Positions 30,266-39,686 of a stretch of DNA of 64,000 nt are shown here, one piece after another. Source of the DNA: Symsagittifera roscoffensis. Taxonomy: Eukaryota > Xenacoelomorpha > Acoela > Convolutidae. The DNA lies in the NCBI RefSeq assembly GCF_963678635.1, contig NC_087065.1, positions 53,637,858-53,701,857 on the forward strand, given 5' to 3'. Positions within the stretch are counted from its first letter, which is position 1; every line of letters begins with the position of its first letter. The notes below the pieces were generated by a model that was not told the origin of the DNA, made no database searches, and was given only the letters and a program-made list of their open reading frames with translations. The position numbers were made by a program, and so were the translations under genes.

Positions 30266-33045
30266 ATCGAGTCTTCCAAGAACGGTTAGATGAGCTGGAA
30301 GCAGAACTTTTTGACACAGGAGTGCTGAAGGAAGAGGGAACGGTGAGTGATGCGGTGATTACCACCTTTGTGCCTCCTAGCCTGGAAACACGCCTGTGTA
30401 CGGTCCCAGCCGTCACGAATTACCGGCAACAAAGCTCCAGCGAACCAGGTCGAAGAACAGACGTGCAGGATCGGTTGGGAGAAGCACCGATGAGGAGAAC
30501 AATTCATCCTAGGAGAAAGATAGGACCTGTCAACCAACCAATCGAAGAAGTAGCAGGCACATCTAGATCGGACACTAGATCGGAGACGACGAGTAGCAGT
30601 CGAGAGGAAAGACCGAGCAGAGGCTCATTGTTGTGGTCGAGATCCATACCGTCTCCTTGGCATATATACAAAGACGAACTAATTAAGCTGGACCTACAGA
30701 GAGTAAGTTTCATCGAAGATGCAAGGAGGATGCTGAATGGAGCGACGCTATCCGTCAGCAGATTGTACTCGATAACCGGCGTAGACTGGTTGATAGCCGC
30801 TAGCATAAATTTCAGCTCCACGACGGTCCTGAGATTTGCTGATTTCGAGGGACTGCCCTCTAACAACACGATGGGACCAGTGAATGCGAGACCGTTGCAA
30901 GATGTGAGATTGAACCATGATGAGGGGAATCGTGAAGAGAGACCAGGGAGATTCCTGACGGCGAGAGCACCGATTGGACAACACGTGAAGATATTCAGGC
31001 AGCTGACGACACCACCTGGTCATGTGAAGGAGAGAGTGTACCCAAAACTAGTGAACCAAGATGGTGATGCCCAGAGATATGGCGGATTGACAGCGATAAA
31101 GAAAGATGAGACCATCTTCGCCGCCTATGACAAAGCAGAGATGAGGAAGGCCAAAATCATGGTAGTAGCGAATTCAGAGTTCGTGTACACCTCCAAGTCT
31201 TTGTTTTGGCCGGACGTCATAATGTTGGCCGCGGTCGACCTAGACCTACTGCAATCAGTGTCTTTGGCTATAGGGGTACAAAGGCAGACAGACATGAACC
31301 CAATTACGATTGTGTTTGCTGGCATCAATGACCATCTACACAGTAGAGGTTTTCTGAGCAGGCTCAGAGATCATGCAACAGCAGAAAATGCAGTATGGCC
31401 AGCGATAAAAGACATCCTGGAGTCGATGGGTGAAGTGGTGGATGCGACGAAGGAGGGGTCATTCAATAAAGTGGCGTTGAGAGTAGTATTCGCGTTATCT
31501 CCGGGATATGCACATCTCCCGGATGGACTGAAGTTTGTGTATGCAATGGTAGCCATACTTTCGGAAGGAAAATATGATGTGATCATATCGGCCCCGAATC
31601 GCATGATAGAAATGGAGAACCTGAGGCCACTTAAGGCTGAACTGCCTGCAGTATGGTCAGATATCTCAAACGCGATGAGAGGATTCAAGGACCACGCGCT
31701 ACACATGTTAGTGTTGGACGAAGTGCTGGGGTTGGAACTGTCCAACTTCAGTCGGCAACTCAAACTGAAACCGGGAATAGACGACGACCATCGAGTGATC
31801 ACAGCAATGTCCAACGACTTATGGTTCCGAGCAATGGAAGTGGCGAGTGAAGACACAAGAAGAAAAAACTCACTAGAAACGAGAGCTCATCTGGAGGCGA
31901 TGGTTCTGAGAACCAAGCCGGAAGCCAACCAGTGGCTACACCTGAATCCTAGAGTAGCGGCATTGGGTGCAGATGCTTTTCAGCAAGGCCCCGTAATGAT
32001 CACGAAAATACATTCCTACTTGTTGAAGGAGGTGAACCTGGCGGAAAATGCCGGAGAAAAGACAGCGGAGTTTGTGAACAGAATGTGTCAGAATACTCTG
32101 GAAACCTTCTGGACCCAGGAAGTGAAGGGACAGGAGGGCTTTGAAAGGACAGACAGCATGCTAGAAGGGTTGGGAGCCGGATGGACCGCGTCCTTCTTGG
32201 CGAAAGTTTACCCGAAAGTCTCGCACTATTTGATAAAAGAATTCCTCCAAGCAGTAGTGAGAGTATCGATAGTGGAATTAATAGCCTTGTTCGTGACATT
32301 CGGAGCGGAGAGTTTCGTGAAAGGACCGGCGATACTGCTTACGGATGGAATACAGAACCTGCGACTAGACGGACTTCTGACATTGATCGCAATAACCCAC
32401 GGAAACTTGGGAGGACTAATGAAACTGGCACGTTGTCCAGAGCAGATGAAAGAGAGAGTGAGGAATCTGGATATGAAGAAATCCACGGACTCGTGGAACA
32501 AAATAAGAGACCTGAGACACACTCTTATCCAGTATCTCTTGCAGCAAAATCGCTTTGGAACCGGAGAAGATGAGACAATTGAAAGAGAGGAAGATGTTAG
32601 ACGACATGTTGGAGGCATGCCGCTATTAACAGATTTGAGCTTAGCTATGAGAACCGATCCCTTGGCGCTGATCAGAGGAGTCACGGAGTTCGTGACAGTG
32701 ATCTATGGACCAGCAGTCACGTTTGCGTTCCCTGATGTTAAAGTGGAAGCATATAGGAGGTCGGTGCTGCACCTGAACCTCATATCGGCAGTGGACGGTA
32801 GTACACTGAACTGGTGTGAGCAGAACACATTGCGGGAACTCATGAGTGAAGATCTGTTGTTTGCGAAGATATCAGAGCCAGAAATGACGATCATCATTTT
32901 TGACGATCACTTCCGTGACCGCATGGGAGAAGTAGAAAGAGGACACATCGAGGTGTTTCCAAAGCTTTGGAATCTGAGACCCTATGACAAAACGAATGGT
33001 GAAATAACCAGAGTGCTCGTCTCACTGCAGCATACATCAAGGTGA
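30241..33045 (+). CDS. Second-block protein 2 of element A (SGNH-like domain)
   Basis: 934 codons, aligning with B's 624-codon protein and the first 360 residues of B's 1815-codon protein. EGQAWLNRVFQE near the start corresponds to the region just after the catalytic Asp-His of B's SGNH domain. Residues about 305-450 show a second SGNH-like pattern: MVVANSEF, then FAGINDHLHSRG (a G-x-N-D block), then FALSPGYAHLPDG and ISAPN. No serine nucleophile of the GDS type is clear, so it may be a pseudoenzyme. Hydrophobic segments occur around 660-720. It overlaps the preceding frame by 25 bases in -1, and ends four bases into the next frame, where a one-base loss near 33025 splits what is continuous in B. 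Confidence 0.6.
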   Translation: MPEGQAWLNRVFQERLDELEAELFDTGVLKEEGTVSDAVITTFVPPSLETRLCTVPAVTNYRQQSSSEPGRRTDVQDRLGEAPMRRTIHPRRKIGPVNQPIEEVAGTSRSDTRSETTSSSREERPSRGSLLWSRSIPSPWHIYKDELIKLDLQRVSFIEDARRMLNGATLSVSRLYSITGVDWLIAASINFSSTTVLRFADFEGLPSNNTMGPVNARPLQDVRLNHDEGNREERPGRFLTARAPIGQHVKIFRQLTTPPGHVKERVYPKLVNQDGDAQRYGGLTAIKKDETIFAAYDKAEMRKAKIMVVANSEFVYTSKSLFWPDVIMLAAVDLDLLQSVSLAIGVQRQTDMNPITIVFAGINDHLHSRGFLSRLRDHATAENAVWPAIKDILESMGEVVDATKEGSFNKVALRVVFALSPGYAHLPDGLKFVYAMVAILSEGKYDVIISAPNRMIEMENLRPLKAELPAVWSDISNAMRGFKDHALHMLVLDEVLGLELSNFSRQLKLKPGIDDDHRVITAMSNDLWFRAMEVASEDTRRKNSLETRAHLEAMVLRTKPEANQWLHLNPRVAALGADAFQQGPVMITKIHSYLLKEVNLAENAGEKTAEFVNRMCQNTLETFWTQEVKGQEGFERTDSMLEGLGAGWTASFLAKVYPKVSHYLIKEFLQAVVRVSIVELIALFVTFGAESFVKGPAILLTDGIQNLRLDGLLTLIAITHGNLGGLMKLARCPEQMKERVRNLDMKKSTDSWNKIRDLRHTLIQYLLQQNRFGTGEDETIEREEDVRRHVGGMPLLTDLSLAMRTDPLALIRGVTEFVTVIYGPAVTFAFPDVKVEAYRRSVLHLNLISAVDGSTLNWCEQNTLRELMSEDLLFAKISEPEMTIIIFDDHFRDRMGEVERGHIEVFPKLWNLRPYDKTNGEITRVLVSLQHTSR

Positions 33046-34712
33046 GAGAAGAAACGAAGGACTGGGGCGATTACAAGAAGCTACCGGAGGCAATCCCTGA
33101 ATTCCCTATAATAAGAAGGATGTTGCTCGGAGCAGTCTCCGTGGTACAAACTCCTAGGTTGAGAGCATTCGAAACCAATGAAAGGAGAATAGGGAAATTC
33201 GTGAAAACGATGCATTCATACTTTGTAGGGAGAAATGCCGCCGTGTTACAGTACACACGATTTGCATACACGGATCAAGCGACGAGAAGGCGATTAAGCA
33301 ACGCCGCTACTCCCAAGCCTGGAAGATTTGATGAGGAATGGAAAGGACTAGGCTTAGCTCCGATGAGAATGAGAGGCAGGACAGAATTGCCTGAAGCCTC
33401 ATTGATCCTGACCAGTGTGAAAAAGGAGATGAAAGTGGGGGGAATATTGCAGACGAGAACCTTCCTAGCACCCTTCGGCTGCGAAGAAATCAAAGTGGTC
33501 CATGGAGAAGAGGAAGATAAATCGGCCGGTACATTGCTCATACCGAGATTCCAGGAAGAAACCGACAATGACGAACAAGGACCATCGAGCCCGAACAAGG
33601 ATAAGTCAGAAGGAGATGACGGACAGGGTGGAAGCCGTCAGACTGAAGAACCCATGCAACAAGATCAAGCTGGTGGGGAAGACGACAGGGCATCGACAGG
33701 AGGAACATCCAGCCTGGATTTCAATATCTTCAGTGATCTTGAGAATAATGCAGACACGTTGGAAACGACTGAGCCAGCGGATGAAGGCATCTCGACACTG
33801 GAGCCTCCGTCAGCCTTTGAGGAATTGAAACGGAATTTGCCGGAGAGCAGCTCTCCTGGCAATTCAAGAAATAACGACCAGAGAATCCTCATGGAATCAC
33901 CGCGGAGGAGAAGAATAGAGGCCTCAGCCAGAGTACCTTTCTTGGGAACGCTGCCCGAAGAAGAATGGGAAGTACATCACCGAGACCATGAGAGTAGGAC
34001 GGGATGTAAGCTGGACAGAGTGGCGTTTATGGAAGAAGTCTGGACCGTGATTAAGAGCTATGGGACCCAGTCCATCCTCAAAACAGGTCTCAATCAACCC
34101 TTGATGAGAGAAGTACTTGACAAGCTTGATGAGTGTGAAGGGAGACTGAGTGAGTTATTGATCGACTCAGCCACTGATGAGAGTGAAGCGAATTCTCCCA
34201 TCAAGATGACACCGCAGGACGATGAAGGAGAGGTGGTGTACCTGTCAAGAACCAGGAGAGGGACGATGCGATCGAAAATGGTGATTGATAAAATCAAGGC
34301 GATGAAAATGAAGTTAGGCAGCAGAGTGATGCCGAGGAGAATTGGGAAGACGAAAGTGGATTCAGAAATATCGATGAAAGCTGGTAACTCAGCGAAAAGA
34401 AAACGAGTCGAGGAAGTCATGGATTTGGGGCAAGGTGATTATCAATTGTCTGGCACAGATAGAGTATTAACTGATATAGCGATGGTGCCACCCATTCTCA
34501 TGGCGGGGATAAAGTCAACCGGTTATAATACCAAAAGGAGTGACCGCACTCTGACTGGAGCAACCTTAGAAATGGAAATACTCAGCCAATGTGGAGAGAG
34601 CAAAATGAGGGACTTCAAGCCATCTCCCATGAATCATGGAAAGGGAAGTAGGACAACTAACACCAGTGGAATACAACCGACTAACCGTGTCGGAGACAGT
34701 GTCGATAGATGA
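33042..34712 (+). CDS. Second-block protein 3 of element A, middle part of the large protein
   Basis: 556 codons, colinear with about residues 330-950 of B's 1815-codon protein: IPEFPIIRRM here, MPEFPIVRRM there. The N-terminal third is probably folded. The middle is strongly acidic and disordered. A basic AKRKRVEEVMD patch could be a nuclear localisation signal. No ATG defines the start; the frame is best seen as part of a larger protein broken at both ends. It is followed by a +1 step within 34636-34712. Confidence 0.55.
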   Translation: MREETKDWGDYKKLPEAIPEFPIIRRMLLGAVSVVQTPRLRAFETNERRIGKFVKTMHSYFVGRNAAVLQYTRFAYTDQATRRRLSNAATPKPGRFDEEWKGLGLAPMRMRGRTELPEASLILTSVKKEMKVGGILQTRTFLAPFGCEEIKVVHGEEEDKSAGTLLIPRFQEETDNDEQGPSSPNKDKSEGDDGQGGSRQTEEPMQQDQAGGEDDRASTGGTSSLDFNIFSDLENNADTLETTEPADEGISTLEPPSAFEELKRNLPESSSPGNSRNNDQRILMESPRRRRIEASARVPFLGTLPEEEWEVHHRDHESRTGCKLDRVAFMEEVWTVIKSYGTQSILKTGLNQPLMREVLDKLDECEGRLSELLIDSATDESEANSPIKMTPQDDEGEVVYLSRTRRGTMRSKMVIDKIKAMKMKLGSRVMPRRIGKTKVDSEISMKAGNSAKRKRVEEVMDLGQGDYQLSGTDRVLTDIAMVPPILMAGIKSTGYNTKRSDRTLTGATLEMEILSQCGESKMRDFKPSPMNHGKGSRTTNTSGIQPTNRVGDSVDR

Positions 34713-35229
34713 ACCCACTGGTGGATACATGGAGATGTTGGAATACCGGAACTCGGCTAGAGGGTATGTAATGGCCCTGGAAGACGAAAAAGCCATGGAG
34801 GGTTGTCTGGAAATGATGTTGCAAGGCACCACCCTCAAGCAGAAGGCGTATGGAACTTTGGCGTTGTCTGACGTACAGGCGGAAACGATCGAGCAGTTAG
34901 TGAGCCTTCCATGGAAAGCAGTAGTATTGAGGTATTTAGAAGAAGAAATGAGGACTACGCCAAGAATACATGCTCTCGTGGCAGTACCTTACGTAAGGAC
35001 AGAGTTACAACTCAGGTTCGCCTGGTGCATGATGGGACTGACTCGCGAAGAATATGATTCAGAAGAAAGAAAGAGATCAAAAGAAGAGAAGGTTTTCCTT
35101 ATGACGAATCTGAGGGATCTGATAGTCCAGGAGGGAGCAGCAGTAGCGTGTGCGAAGTGGAGAGACGTTCTGTGTCATTCGATTCCTGATAGAGCAGATT
35201 TCAGTACCTGCATTAAACACTTGTGTTAA
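34636..35229 (+). CDS. Second-block fragment 4 of element A
   Basis: 197 codons with weak but colinear similarity to about residues 950-1110 of B's 1815-codon protein: predicted helical, charged, no recognised domain. It overlaps both neighbours in different frames, as expected if indels have shifted a single long frame. Confidence 0.45.
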   Translation: MEREVGQLTPVEYNRLTVSETVSIDEPTGGYMEMLEYRNSARGYVMALEDEKAMEGCLEMMLQGTTLKQKAYGTLALSDVQAETIEQLVSLPWKAVVLRYLEEEMRTTPRIHALVAVPYVRTELQLRFAWCMMGLTREEYDSEERKRSKEEKVFLMTNLRDLIVQEGAAVACAKWRDVLCHSIPDRADFSTCIKHLC

Positions 35230-37099
35230 AATGTTGAGGGAAGGCGATGAGCGAACGAAAGCCTTGTTCTTGCTAGCATTGCTGGATATGCAGCAAAGTA
35301 AACCGATGAGGGTAAACATGAAAGAACCTGAAGAATTGGAACCCATGAAAAAGATAGACGAGATCAGGAGATTCTCAAACAAGGAGTTGAGACTCACTAA
35401 AGAATCTATGGGAGCATTGCCGAAATCCAGTGAATACTGTGGACCGATCAAGAAGAAGTCATATAGCTACGTATCCGGGATCATAGGGATAGCGTACAAT
35501 CCTTTCCTGAGTGAAGACATACGCGATTGCTTCTTTGATTATGAGCAGGCGGTGTTACTAAGATTCTGGACGTCCAGAATTGTGACGATTAAGAGCGTTA
35601 ACAATCCACAGGCCAAATTGGGATTGTTCTTAGAAGAAGAGGTGACTGCACCTTCAGTACCAAAATCCGACAAGAGAGTGGAGTTTGGGTTGGGATTCTC
35701 AGATGAATTACTGAGAACGAGCTTGATGGCAGTGTGGGAGTTGATGAGGCCATCATGGTGTCCTAGTCCCAACGCTGACTCAATATTACGGGCAACACAA
35801 GACGTACAGAGGGAACTGAATGCAGACTGTAACCTGCGTGACCTCAACATCATATATAATGTGATGATAACAGCCTCTAAGAGCAACGGAGAAGATAAAG
35901 TGGAGTTGCCTGGCTGGGGACCAGAAGACTGTGTCAAACCTGGTAGCTGTCTGGCGGAAGTCTGTGGACTGGAGGGTCATGTTTGTGGAGGTCTAGACTG
36001 TGTGAAAACCCTGGAGAAACAACACAAGCAATTGACAGTATTGTTTGGAAATGTAGTGATGAAAGCAAGAACTGAGACGGAACTGATAGCAGATTGCCAT
36101 GGAGGAACCGATGTGAATCTAGTGACTGCACTAGGATTCTACAGCATGTTTGGTTCTTTAGAGTCACTATTGAATCTAGAACAGAAACATGAGATGGTCA
36201 CAGCCATCAGCGTAGAAGTATTCCCAGGAGTTCTGCAGACTGAGCAGAAGTATATAGGAAAATGGAGGGAAGCAATCGAAACGGAGATAAACATCAGACA
36301 CAGCGAGACTTATTGTAGACCATCGGGAGCACGATATTTGGTGGGTTCAACGTTGGCTCCAATGTGCAAGAGCAGGTATCCTGTACATTTCGTAGCTGTG
36401 GACGTGAAGAGTACAAGAACGATTGTGGATCAAGCCTTCTCAGTGCCGAAGTGTGTGAGATTGGCGAGAATGTCTGAAAAGTGTTACGAGTTACTATGTA
36501 AGATGTTCTCAGCAGTCCCAGAGAGAAGAACCAAAGAAGAATTGGAGTCAATACTAGGAAAGAAGTTCATGGGATATGTGAGCGGGAACTTCAGTGACTT
36601 TGAGAAACAGAAACAGAGAGGATCAACTGTCACAGATTACAATGCAGTAGATGAGAATGATGAAATCCACCGAGTGATGATGGAAGTGGAACCATTGCTG
36701 GAAGCTTCGGGAAAACGTAATTGGAGGAGCATCATGTTGACGCATGACGAGTTTCCTTGCCACTGCTTGCTGCAGACCTGGTGGTATCCCAAGCGTAGTA
36801 ATCTGATGTTGATCTGGGACTCTGGAGAGCTGCTCTCCATGGGTTTAACAGATTCATCACAGCCCGTAACAATAGTGATAGTGGGAGTTATGATGGCGAT
36901 ACGATGGCTGGAAGCTCATGTGAGAGAAAATAATAGACAGGAGGCGCCGACGAGAGAACAATTGCGGAAATTAGATTGTCTAAAATATTTAGATCTTTTT
37001 GAGACAATGTGCAAAGTTCTAAACATTCCGATGGAAGTGAAGAAGATATGGGCGAGAAAACGATTGATGCCATGGTTCAGAGCTAACATGACTGCATAG
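35150..37099 (+). CDS. Second-block protein 5 of element A, C-terminal part of the large protein
   Basis: 649 codons, clearly homologous to residues about 1080-1690 of B's large protein. Shared blocks are YVSGIIGIAYNPFL, LMRPSWCP, PGVLQTEQKYIGKW, FSVPKCVRLARMS and PLLEASGKRNWRSI. A cysteine-histidine cluster C-X4-C-X4-H-X-C-X4-C lies at residues about 263-281, and a PCHCL motif at about 537. Both are conserved in B and are probable metal-binding sites. No known domain recognised. It stops at TAG (37097-37099), where B has a tryptophan codon, and the same frame continues to 37504. Confidence 0.65.
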   Translation: MRSGETFCVIRFLIEQISVPALNTCVKMLREGDERTKALFLLALLDMQQSKPMRVNMKEPEELEPMKKIDEIRRFSNKELRLTKESMGALPKSSEYCGPIKKKSYSYVSGIIGIAYNPFLSEDIRDCFFDYEQAVLLRFWTSRIVTIKSVNNPQAKLGLFLEEEVTAPSVPKSDKRVEFGLGFSDELLRTSLMAVWELMRPSWCPSPNADSILRATQDVQRELNADCNLRDLNIIYNVMITASKSNGEDKVELPGWGPEDCVKPGSCLAEVCGLEGHVCGGLDCVKTLEKQHKQLTVLFGNVVMKARTETELIADCHGGTDVNLVTALGFYSMFGSLESLLNLEQKHEMVTAISVEVFPGVLQTEQKYIGKWREAIETEINIRHSETYCRPSGARYLVGSTLAPMCKSRYPVHFVAVDVKSTRTIVDQAFSVPKCVRLARMSEKCYELLCKMFSAVPERRTKEELESILGKKFMGYVSGNFSDFEKQKQRGSTVTDYNAVDENDEIHRVMMEVEPLLEASGKRNWRSIMLTHDEFPCHCLLQTWWYPKRSNLMLIWDSGELLSMGLTDSSQPVTIVIVGVMMAIRWLEAHVRENNRQEAPTREQLRKLDCLKYLDLFETMCKVLNIPMEVKKIWARKRLMPWFRANMTA

Positions 37100-37504
37100 T
37101 TGTACGAGTATGCGAAAAAGCATATGTCGAAGCACGGCAGGGTGTACAGTGAATATCAGCTGGACATTGGAGCAGGAGCTTTCAAGCGAGCTCTCGTGAC
37201 TCATCGGAATGCAGTGACCACCGCCGTGAAAAGAATTTCCAGGACGAGTGAGCGTAGTGGAAATGAGAAGGCAGAGATGCTGAAAGAAGATTTGGAGAGA
37301 AACGTGACGTTGTGTCTCCACAACAGTTTCTGCAGAAACAGAGAATCCAACGTGGATCCCCTACCTTGCTGTAAACAGAGGGTAGAAGAGCAGAAGTGTT
37401 GGAGGACGGCTTCCAACAGCGTCAGGATAGCCAACGATGTGCTACAAGAAACGGAAACCGAAAGTGCGCAGTCAGTATCACAGGAGGAAGAAATGGAACA
37501 TTGA
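37100..37504 (+). CDS. Second-block fragment 6 of element A, after a Trp-to-stop change
   Basis: 134 codons in the same frame as 35150-37099. Homology to B continues through the stop (KKHMSKHGRVYSEYQ here, KDHMRKHQKEYRKFQ in B; later SFCRNRES and SFCLNRES). One nonsense mutation therefore separates the pieces. The C-terminus is acidic (QEEEMEH) as in B. Confidence 0.6.
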   Translation: MYEYAKKHMSKHGRVYSEYQLDIGAGAFKRALVTHRNAVTTAVKRISRTSERSGNEKAEMLKEDLERNVTLCLHNSFCRNRESNVDPLPCCKQRVEEQKCWRTASNSVRIANDVLQETETESAQSVSQEEEMEH

Positions 37505-38326
37505 TGAATGGTCGAGAAAACAAGAGGCAACAAGAAAGAAAATTAGAAGAATTTAGAAGTTTTAGAACTTCTAAAACGACGAAAAAAGAAGAGAACAAAG
37601 GAGTGATGAAGAAAAGTTAAAACTCAGAATTGTTTTATGTGTGTGAAAAACTCAAGTGAGAAACCAAGCAACCAAGTTGTAATTGAAAACTGAAACATTT
37701 AGTTGAGTTTTGAAATTGTTGCATTTGTAAATTTGCATTTTGATTTTAGCAGAAGTGGCTTTAGAGACACTCACTTATTATTTATTTAGAAAGGCTTAAG
37801 AGAAGAGTATATTTAAATATTCCAGCCTGCATGATTGTTTTTAATCACTTAGGAAGACTGATCACTTTGTGGTGACATGGAAGGCTTGAGTAATCTCTCG
37901 AAGAGGGAGATTGTTTCATTGTTCTTTCTAACCACAAAGTTTCTTAGTTTTAATATTACAGGACAATTACAAGCAAGATTTCCGAAGGGAAGAAGCATAG
38001 TAGGATAATTTTAGCTTGTTGGTTGGCAGGACTGTCCTGCAAGCCGACACCTTTTAAATCTAAGAGAAAAAGTTTTAATCGGGACATTGACACTGGGAGT
38101 CAGAAAATATGTTTTATCTTAGGTTATATCCTCAATGTGCAGATTAATGAGAGAATTTGAAGGCTATAATGATGTAGTATGATGCCATTTATATTCTGCA
38201 GTGAGTCGATGTGACGTGGATAAGAGTAATTTCGTGCATTTTGTAAATTCTGTTCGATGACACTGTAACCATTTTACGAACATTGCGCGATTCAATGAGG
38301 ACATTGACCGGACTGCCCGAGGAGTA
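37505..38326 (+). other. Element A 3' untranslated region
   Basis: No coding frame. It contains GTTTTAGAA/TTCTAAAAC near 37555, a nested stem-loop at 37864-37940, and GCAGGAC/GTCCTGC near 38030. It ends with CCGAGGAGTA directly before the LTR. Element B has CCGGGGAGTA at the same place, so this is probably the polypurine tract that primes plus-strand synthesis. Confidence 0.55.
37864..37940 (+). promoter_or_regulatory. Nested stem-loop in the 3' untranslated region
   Basis: A perfect 10-bp outer stem (ACTTTGTGGT 37864-37873 with ACCACAAAGT 37931-37940) encloses an 8-bp inner hairpin (AATCTCTC, GAGGGAGATT; 37892-37912). Repeated unchanged at 56092-56168. Confidence 0.5.
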
Positions 38327-39249
38327 TGTGACATTCGACCAGAATGGCCAAAATGCAATTTGTGCAGACTTCGAATTTTTAGCAGTAAGCCTTCCGGATT
38401 GGTGGTTATTAAGAACTAAGAACGTTATTGGAACGATTGGCCAAACGGTGAGGGCTGGAATATTCTAGTGTTTTTACGTTTCAAAAATTCGAATTATGAC
38501 GTCATATTTCTGAGAAACGTCAGAAACGGCCATTTTGGCTAAAACGAGAAAAAAAGACAAGAACAACTTTATCTGCGATAGCGAACAGGACGAAAATCGA
38601 GATTAAAAACGACAACGAACTACAGAATAGCAGAGGACGTTCCGAGTTGCAACTATTGTGCTGCTACAATAGTTGCAAGGCCGTTGCGAGCAACGGTGAA
38701 GGGTAAGAAACCAGCCTTCCAGATTAGGAGGAAATCAAGATTAACGAGCTTGATTCAGCGGATTCGTCAATCCGGAAGGGTAAAGAAACTGAAATTTTTA
38801 TCCTGCCACGTAGACTTTTAGCATCCTGTCATGTCCTGACTTGAATTTAGTTGATATTTGGATTAGTTTTAACAAGGATGAGGTGCTAGTAGTTGGGGGG
38901 GGGGGGAAGGGTTGATCCATCTCGATGGAGATGATGATTTTTATCTACTGAACAAAAACAATAGTAATATAATAAGTAGTAACCTGTTTTTAGGAGTGAC
39001 CTCGTGGTCTGGGGATACTGAGACCCAGCCATGAGCTCACTATTTGCATGTAATTAAGTTAATTTGAGCGTTCTGGTCGAAGCCGGAGAACAGTAACGTT
39101 TTTGTCGACCCGATGTTAGAAAGACCACCGAAAGTACTGGCTTGGTAGAGACGGTGAAAAGCATGCAAAGCTCTGTTTAGACGTTAGCCAGTCGTCTTAA
39201 GACTTAGTTTTGTTTTCCGTCGATATGTATCTTCCGGGCGAATGTTACA
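38327..39249 (+). repeat. Element A 3' LTR
   Basis: 923 bp, same ends as the 5' LTR. CRE palindrome at 38497-38504, hairpins at 38647-38696. The following ATG may be part of the target duplication (15436-15438 before the 5' LTR). Confidence 0.93.
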
Positions 39250-39686
39250 ATGTTTGCCAGTTTCAACAACAGGAATAAGTTTGTACTCTAGAATGCAGTT
39301 TTATGTGGACCATTGGGACACTCAAGCTGTCCACCTTTCCACCGAAGGTTCACTCTGGTCCAGTTCGAATGGTTGACCAGTTGGATAATTGTCCAGTTCT
39401 CAGGAACACTCTGTCTTCTATTTCAAATACGACAGCTCTACTCTAGATACTCTAGATTATTATTGTCTCGGAAATTGCGAATGGCAATTTCCTACTGATT
39501 TATCTTGCAACTTTCCCGCGATTGTCACTCGATTGTTCTGACTTCTCTTTTTTGACTTTCAGTTATCGCGAGAAAATCGTGCATGACAGGCTCCATTCGA
39601 ATTTTTGAAAAATTAAATTTCACTCCAAAATCAAGTGTTTTTTGCTTCTCTCAAGGTCAAACTTCCAAATATGACCGACTGGCACA
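39250..39686 (-). repeat. Element B 3' LTR, inner part
   Basis: Read on the minus strand, the LTR begins at 39686 with TGTGCCAGTCGG (A: TGTGACATTCGA), directly after CCGGGGAGTA. It shares TTTCAAAAATTCGAAT with A's LTR. The LTR breaks off at 39250, where element A ends, and continues at 15438. Combined length about 916 bp. Confidence 0.65.

Larger units (their letters stand above)
15439..39249 (+). mobile_element. Element A: 23.8-kb giant Ty3/gypsy-like LTR retrotransposon
   Basis: The element is bounded by two direct 923-bp LTRs (15439-16361 and 38327-39249) with ends TGTGACATTCG and CGAATGTTACA. The order is leader, Gag, zinc knuckles and protease, RT-RNase H, integrase with macrodomain-like tail, spacer, second coding block, 3' untranslated region. 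The order protease, RT, RNase H, integrase is that of Ty3/gypsy elements. The length is several times the usual 5-10 kb. Flanking bases suggest a short duplication, ATG or AATG, but the call is ambiguous by one base. Multiple frame breaks make autonomous activity unlikely as sequenced, although the LTRs differ by only about eight substitutions and two small indels. Confidence 0.92.

Noticed and set aside
15439-39249. Maverick/Polinton or other DNA transposon
   Set aside because: There is no protein-primed polymerase, packaging ATPase or long terminal inverted repeats. The element has LTRs, RT and RNase H.
15434-39253. Clean 4-5 bp target-site duplication for element A
   Set aside because: Flanks give ATG, or AATG if one base is shared with the LTR end. 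A definite length cannot be assigned.
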